The position numbers and the translations under genes are program-made. From the NCBI GenBank assembly GCA_964384675.1, contig CAYLNK010000284.1, forward strand, positions 1 through 8,983: 8,983 bases of DNA, in the 5' to 3' direction. Below are positions 7,301-8,983 of this stretch, piece by piece. Source of the DNA: CAYLNK01 sp964384675. GTDB lineage: Bacteria; Acidobacteriota; Thermoanaerobaculia; UBA5066. The notes beneath the pieces are model-generated. The model searched no databases. It was not told the DNA's origin and saw nothing but the letters and a program-made list of their open reading frames with translations. Position 1 is the stretch's first letter, and each line of letters begins with the position of its first letter.

Positions 7301-7522
7301 GGGCGCCTCGGTGACCACCACCACCTGGTTGTTCGTCAGGTCCGGGAACGCCTCCACCGGAAGCTCCTGGTACGCGTAGACACCTGTCAGGACCACCAGC
7401 GCCACCATCCCGTGCACGAGGGTCCTCCGCCGGAACGCCCAGCCGACGAACCGCTCGATCCCCTTGTGGCCGGACGGCGCCCCTCCGCGGCGGCCCTCGC
7501 CGGCCCCGTCGCCTCGGCCCAT
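4352..7522 (-). CDS. czcA: CzcA-like heavy-metal RND efflux pump (HME family inner-membrane transporter)
   Basis: About 1056 residues, the normal size of a metal-exporting RND pump. A proton-driven antiporter: TM1 about 35-52, a large periplasmic domain, TM2-TM7 between about 360 and 571, a second periplasmic domain, and TM8-TM12 between about 887 and 1041 (numbering from the GTG at 7525). TM4 carries DFGLIVDGAVVMMEN (415-429), with D415, D421 and E428 matching the proton-relay acids of CzcA. This motif is known for Co/Zn/Cd/Ni pumps, whereas CusA-type Cu/Ag pumps have a different one. Other family segments are EAFPDLTNNQVVVVTEAPGL (58-77), QQVTYPIETALMGVP (84-98) and NFTQPMAMRLDEVVSGVKAD (677-696). 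Two starts compete: GTG 7525 overlaps the adaptor stop by 4 nt, while ATG 7522 sits 6 nt after GGAGG. ATG is preferred. The N-terminus has about 20 extra Gly/Arg-rich residues before TM1. Metal choice is inferred. Confidence 0.96.
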   Translation of the reverse strand: MGRGDGAGEGRRGGAPSGHKGIERFVGWAFRRRTLVHGMVALVVLTGVYAYQELPVEAFPDLTNNQVVVVTEAPGLAAVEVEQQVTYPIETALMGVPRSQQVRSLSKFGLSIVTVVFDDDVPVYFARQLVAERVNEARARLPMGAEPSLGPVATAFGEIYQYLLEGDTADPMAKKTLQDWEVRTRLRAVRGVSEINAWGGQTKELQVLVDPRKLDRFGLTLRQLVTALAENNATFSGGFIEHRSERFTVRGLGRVSGPEDLGRIVVATVDSVPVFVSDVAEVAIGATPRSGAVTRDGEGESVAGMVIMLKGENGRSVTQRVKAKVKEIQASLPRGLSIVPFYDQSEVIDRTAHTVRKNLLEGSLLVVLVLFVFLKDLRAALVVAAVIPLSLLVGFVGMKLFGVSANLMSLGAIDFGLIVDGAVVMMENFVRRKTEAAARPGPGEDPVRKHETVLGAAAVEVARPILFGVLIIIAVYLPIFTLEGLEGKMFKPMAITVCSAILGSLLLSLTAVPVASALVLKVEMTEHQEGWFKKLRRYYNVHLADAMDHRGRTLGVALAVVALALASVPFLGSEFMPKLDEGSILIETRKLPSVSLPESIDVSTRVERIVRGFPEVKKVVTKLGRPDVATEAMGIYQGDVYVLLHPREEWKSGFTKEQLIDALAKALSAMPGVAVNFTQPMAMRLDEVVSGVKADVAVKVFGPDAAALEALGEAIRQVLEKVPGAADLQVEVLSGAAQIEIDLDRARMARYGLNVSDVRSVVETAVGGTTATQVLDGPKRFAVVARLPDELRQSPEAIGSILLTAPGGEKVPLSAIARIAAAPGPEAINHEAGQRRLVVQTNVRGRDVGSFVAEAQRLMAGEVEVPAGYHLEWGGQFENQARATRRLMLVVPLSLAIIFALLYATFRLTRQAALVILNVPFALVGGIAALWLRGLNLNLSASVGFIALFGVAVLNGVVMITSVNALRAGGMGLRLAVLTGAATRLKPVMMTALVAALGFVPMALSHGAGAEIGRPLASVVIGGITTSTLLTLIVLPTLYEMIESRVHARAARRKEA
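4357..4363 (-). promoter_or_regulatory. Ribosome binding site that fixes the response regulator start
   Basis: AAGGAGG on the minus strand (4363-4357) is a strong Shine-Dalgarno sequence, 9 nt before ATG 4347. It lies inside the final codons of the czcA-like gene. It supports ATG 4347 over the GTG at 4389, which lies upstream of it, and points to translational coupling of pump and regulator. Confidence 0.75.
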
Positions 7523-8784
7523 CACTCCCCTCCCGGGGTCGAGGCCTTCAGCAGCTCGGACTTCAGGAGGAAGCTCCCCTGGACGGCGACGCGCGTCCCG
7601 GCGGCGAGGCCGGAGCGCACCTCCACCAGACCGCCCTCGGTGCCGCCCAGAGTGACGGCGCGCTTCACGAACTGCCCGCCCGGTCCGGCGACGAAGACGT
7701 GGGGCTTGCCCTCGATCTCCTGGATCGCCGCGTCCGGCACCACGACCATCGGCCGGGGGGCCTCTTCACCGAGCGTCACCCGGGCGTACATCTCCGGCTT
7801 CAGGAGACCGGCCGGGTTCGGGACCGCGCACCTGACGGTGACCCGGCGCGTCTTCGGGTTGATCGTGTCGCCCACGAACGCCACCTGCCCCTCGAAGGGA
7901 CGGCCGGGATAGGCGGCCACCTGGACCTTGACGCCCCGTCCAGCGGTCACGAGCGGAAGGCGGGTCTCGTCGATCTCGGCCAGCGCCCAGAGCGTGGAGA
8001 GGTCGCTGACGACGAAGAGAGGAGTGCCCGGTGTGACGGCCGTGCCGGCCGTCACGTGCTTCTCGAGGACCACGCCGCCGACCGGCGCCTTCACGGGGAT
8101 CGTCTCCCCCGATTCGCCGGTCGGGTCCTCGCCGTTGGTGATGCCGAGGTGACCGAGCGCCTCCTCGGCACGCCGGACCTCGGTCCGGGCGCGGTCGAGC
8201 TCCTCGACCGCGGCGCCCCGGTCCGCCTCGGCCCTCTGCTGCTCCTGGAGAGAGAGGGCCTTCTCCTGGTGCAGGCGCGCGGCGCGCGCGGCCGCCTGGG
8301 CCGCCCAGGTCAGCTCGGTCTCGCGGCGGCGGCGCTCGGCCAGCGCCTTGCGGTAGTCGGCCCAGACGTCGTGGATGACGTGACTGTGGAGCTCCGCGAG
8401 CCGCTGGCCCTTCGTGACCCGGTGTCCGACCTCGGCGAGGATCGTCACGACGTTGCCCTCGACCATGGAGCCGACGCGCGCGGTCCGGGTCTCGTCGACC
8501 GCGAGGATCGCGGGGGCGTCGAACGTGGAGGCGCGAACCACGCTCCTCACCTCGTCCGTCGCGATGCCGGCCACCCGCTGCGAGGTCGCCCCCAGGGTGA
8601 CGGCGTCGCCGCCGGCCGCCGCGGGGGCCGCCTCCTCCGGCGGCTTCACCCTCAGCCCCCGGACGGCGACCACGGCCGGCACGAGGAGGAGCCCCAGCGC
8701 CAGGAGGATGCGGGGGAGCCGCCGGGGGAGCTGGCGCCGGTGACGTCTCCAGAAGGTGGGCGTTTCGCCGGGTGTGCTGCTCAC
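7522..8784 (-). CDS. czcB: CzcB-like periplasmic adaptor (membrane fusion protein) of RND metal efflux
   Basis: A 420-residue membrane fusion protein that links the inner-membrane pump to the outer-membrane channel. A basic N-terminus (RRHRRQLPRRLPR) precedes one anchor helix at about 24-43. No lipobox is visible, so it is anchored by this helix or is a cleaved signal peptide. Next come the first half of the lipoyl/barrel-sandwich domain (about 100-132), a charged alpha-helical hairpin/coiled coil (about 140-212), the second lipoyl half with VKAPVGGVVLEKHV (231-244), a beta-barrel with LSTLWALAEIDETRL (262-276) and GLLKPEMYARVTL (326-338), and the membrane-proximal domain ending FLLKSELLKA (405-414). 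H133, H135 and H138 (HSHVIH) cluster before the hairpin and might contact metal. The GTG start at 8784 is set by the GTGA overlap with the upstream stop and GGAGG (8796-8792) 7 nt before. Its own stop overlaps czcA. Confidence 0.94.
   Translation of the reverse strand: MSSTPGETPTFWRRHRRQLPRRLPRILLALGLLLVPAVVAVRGLRVKPPEEAAPAAAGGDAVTLGATSQRVAGIATDEVRSVVRASTFDAPAILAVDETRTARVGSMVEGNVVTILAEVGHRVTKGQRLAELHSHVIHDVWADYRKALAERRRRETELTWAAQAAARAARLHQEKALSLQEQQRAEADRGAAVEELDRARTEVRRAEEALGHLGITNGEDPTGESGETIPVKAPVGGVVLEKHVTAGTAVTPGTPLFVVSDLSTLWALAEIDETRLPLVTAGRGVKVQVAAYPGRPFEGQVAFVGDTINPKTRRVTVRCAVPNPAGLLKPEMYARVTLGEEAPRPMVVVPDAAIQEIEGKPHVFVAGPGGQFVKRAVTLGGTEGGLVEVRSGLAAGTRVAVQGSFLLKSELLKASTPGGE
7529..7533 (-). 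promoter_or_regulatory. Ribosome binding site for the czcA-like gene
   Basis: GGAGG (7533-7529, minus strand) within GGGAGGGGA lies 6 nt before ATG 7522 but only 3 nt before GTG 7525. The spacing therefore favours the ATG. The site lies in the last codons of the adaptor gene, which suggests coupled translation. Confidence 0.6.
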
Positions 8785-8983
8785 GGGACGACCTCCTGCC
8801 CGAGGGCGATCCGGGCTTCGAGAGAAGAGAGCGCGGCCTCGACCTGGAGGTCGAGAGCCTCGCGAAGGGCGTCGACGGTCACGCGCTCGGCGTCGACGAG
8901 GAGGAGGACGCCCGAGGCGCCCTCGCGGTAGGCGGCGCGGGCGGCGCGCCGTGCGCCCTCCGCGGGCGCGACGAGATCCTCGG
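8781..8983 (-). CDS. czcC: C-terminal end of TolC/CzcC-like outer-membrane efflux channel (truncated by window edge)
   Basis: Reading the minus strand from the window edge gives 66 residues with no stop until the TGA at 8783-8781. The sequence contains AAYREGASGVLLLVDAERV, the conserved 'AYreG..s.ldllda.r' segment of the outer-membrane efflux protein family. It is followed by a long amphipathic helix (ALREALDLQVEAALSSLEAR) that would belong to the periplasmic helical barrel, and a short end IALGQEVVP. The position directly before the adaptor, with a 4-nt GTGA overlap, fits the third component of a CzcCBA pump. The N-terminus, signal peptide and operon promoter lie outside the window. The family call is solid from the motif plus context. 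The precise czcC name is by context. Confidence 0.85.
   Translation of the reverse strand, partial: EDLVAPAEGARRAARAAYREGASGVLLLVDAERVTVDALREALDLQVEAALSSLEARIALGQEVVP

Noticed and set aside
4382..7912. A very long plus-strand open frame (over 1100 codons) antisense to the czcA- and czcB-like genes
   Set aside because: Its translation is dominated by Asp, Arg, Glu, Gly, His and Leu with no domain pattern, as expected for the reverse complement of GC-rich coding DNA. The minus-strand frame has full RND and adaptor motifs.
8781..8983. Operon promoter or regulator-binding box at the right end of the window
   Set aside because: The right end is still inside the outer-membrane channel gene, so the promoter must lie further right. 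No non-coding DNA is available to inspect.

Overview
The window comes from a very GC-rich bacterial genome (well over 70% G+C by eye, with strong G/C bias at third codon positions). It has the cell plan of a Gram-negative (diderm) bacterium, because it encodes a tripartite efflux pump that spans two membranes. Leaderless-looking gene starts, and the mix of a discoidin-tailed glycosyltransferase-like protein with a CzcCBA pump, would suit lineages such as Acidobacteriota, Myxococcota or Rokubacteria-like groups. That placement is a weak inference; no marker gene is present.

Layout. Plus strand, 2-1703: (i) the 3' end of a probable membrane glycosyltransferase-like protein ending in a discoidin-like domain; (ii) an 87-residue protein of unknown function, preceded by a promoter-like TAGAAT that suggests a leaderless mRNA; (iii) an AbiEii-like nucleotidyltransferase whose GTG start overlaps the stop of (ii) by 4 nt. 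The last two look like a coupled toxin-antitoxin-like or modification pair. Minus strand, 1708-2169: a DUF1203-family protein with two CxxC motifs, converging on the nucleotidyltransferase. Both stop codons lie in one 16-nt inverted repeat. Minus strand, 8983 down to 2240: a compact metal-resistance operon in the order czcC-like (only its last 66 codons are in the window), czcB-like, czcA-like, OmpR-type response regulator, sensor kinase. All four gene junctions overlap by a few bases or are separated by only 4 nt.

How the genes work together. The inner-membrane RND pump (CzcA-like), the periplasmic adaptor (CzcB-like) and the outer-membrane channel (CzcC-like) should form a proton-driven conduit exporting divalent metal ions from periplasm or cytoplasm to the outside. 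The signature DFGLIVDGAVVMMEN in the fourth transmembrane helix of the pump points to Co/Zn/Cd/Ni rather than Cu/Ag. The two-component system at the end of the operon most likely senses periplasmic metal and controls the operon. The operon promoter lies beyond the right edge of the window.

No tRNA, rRNA, CRISPR array, insertion sequence or long repeat was seen. No stretch over 300 bases lacks a gene; the longest gap is 70 nt (2170-2239). The least understood element is the small-protein/nucleotidyltransferase pair at 850-1703. The rest is recognisable biology with a few details worth checking.
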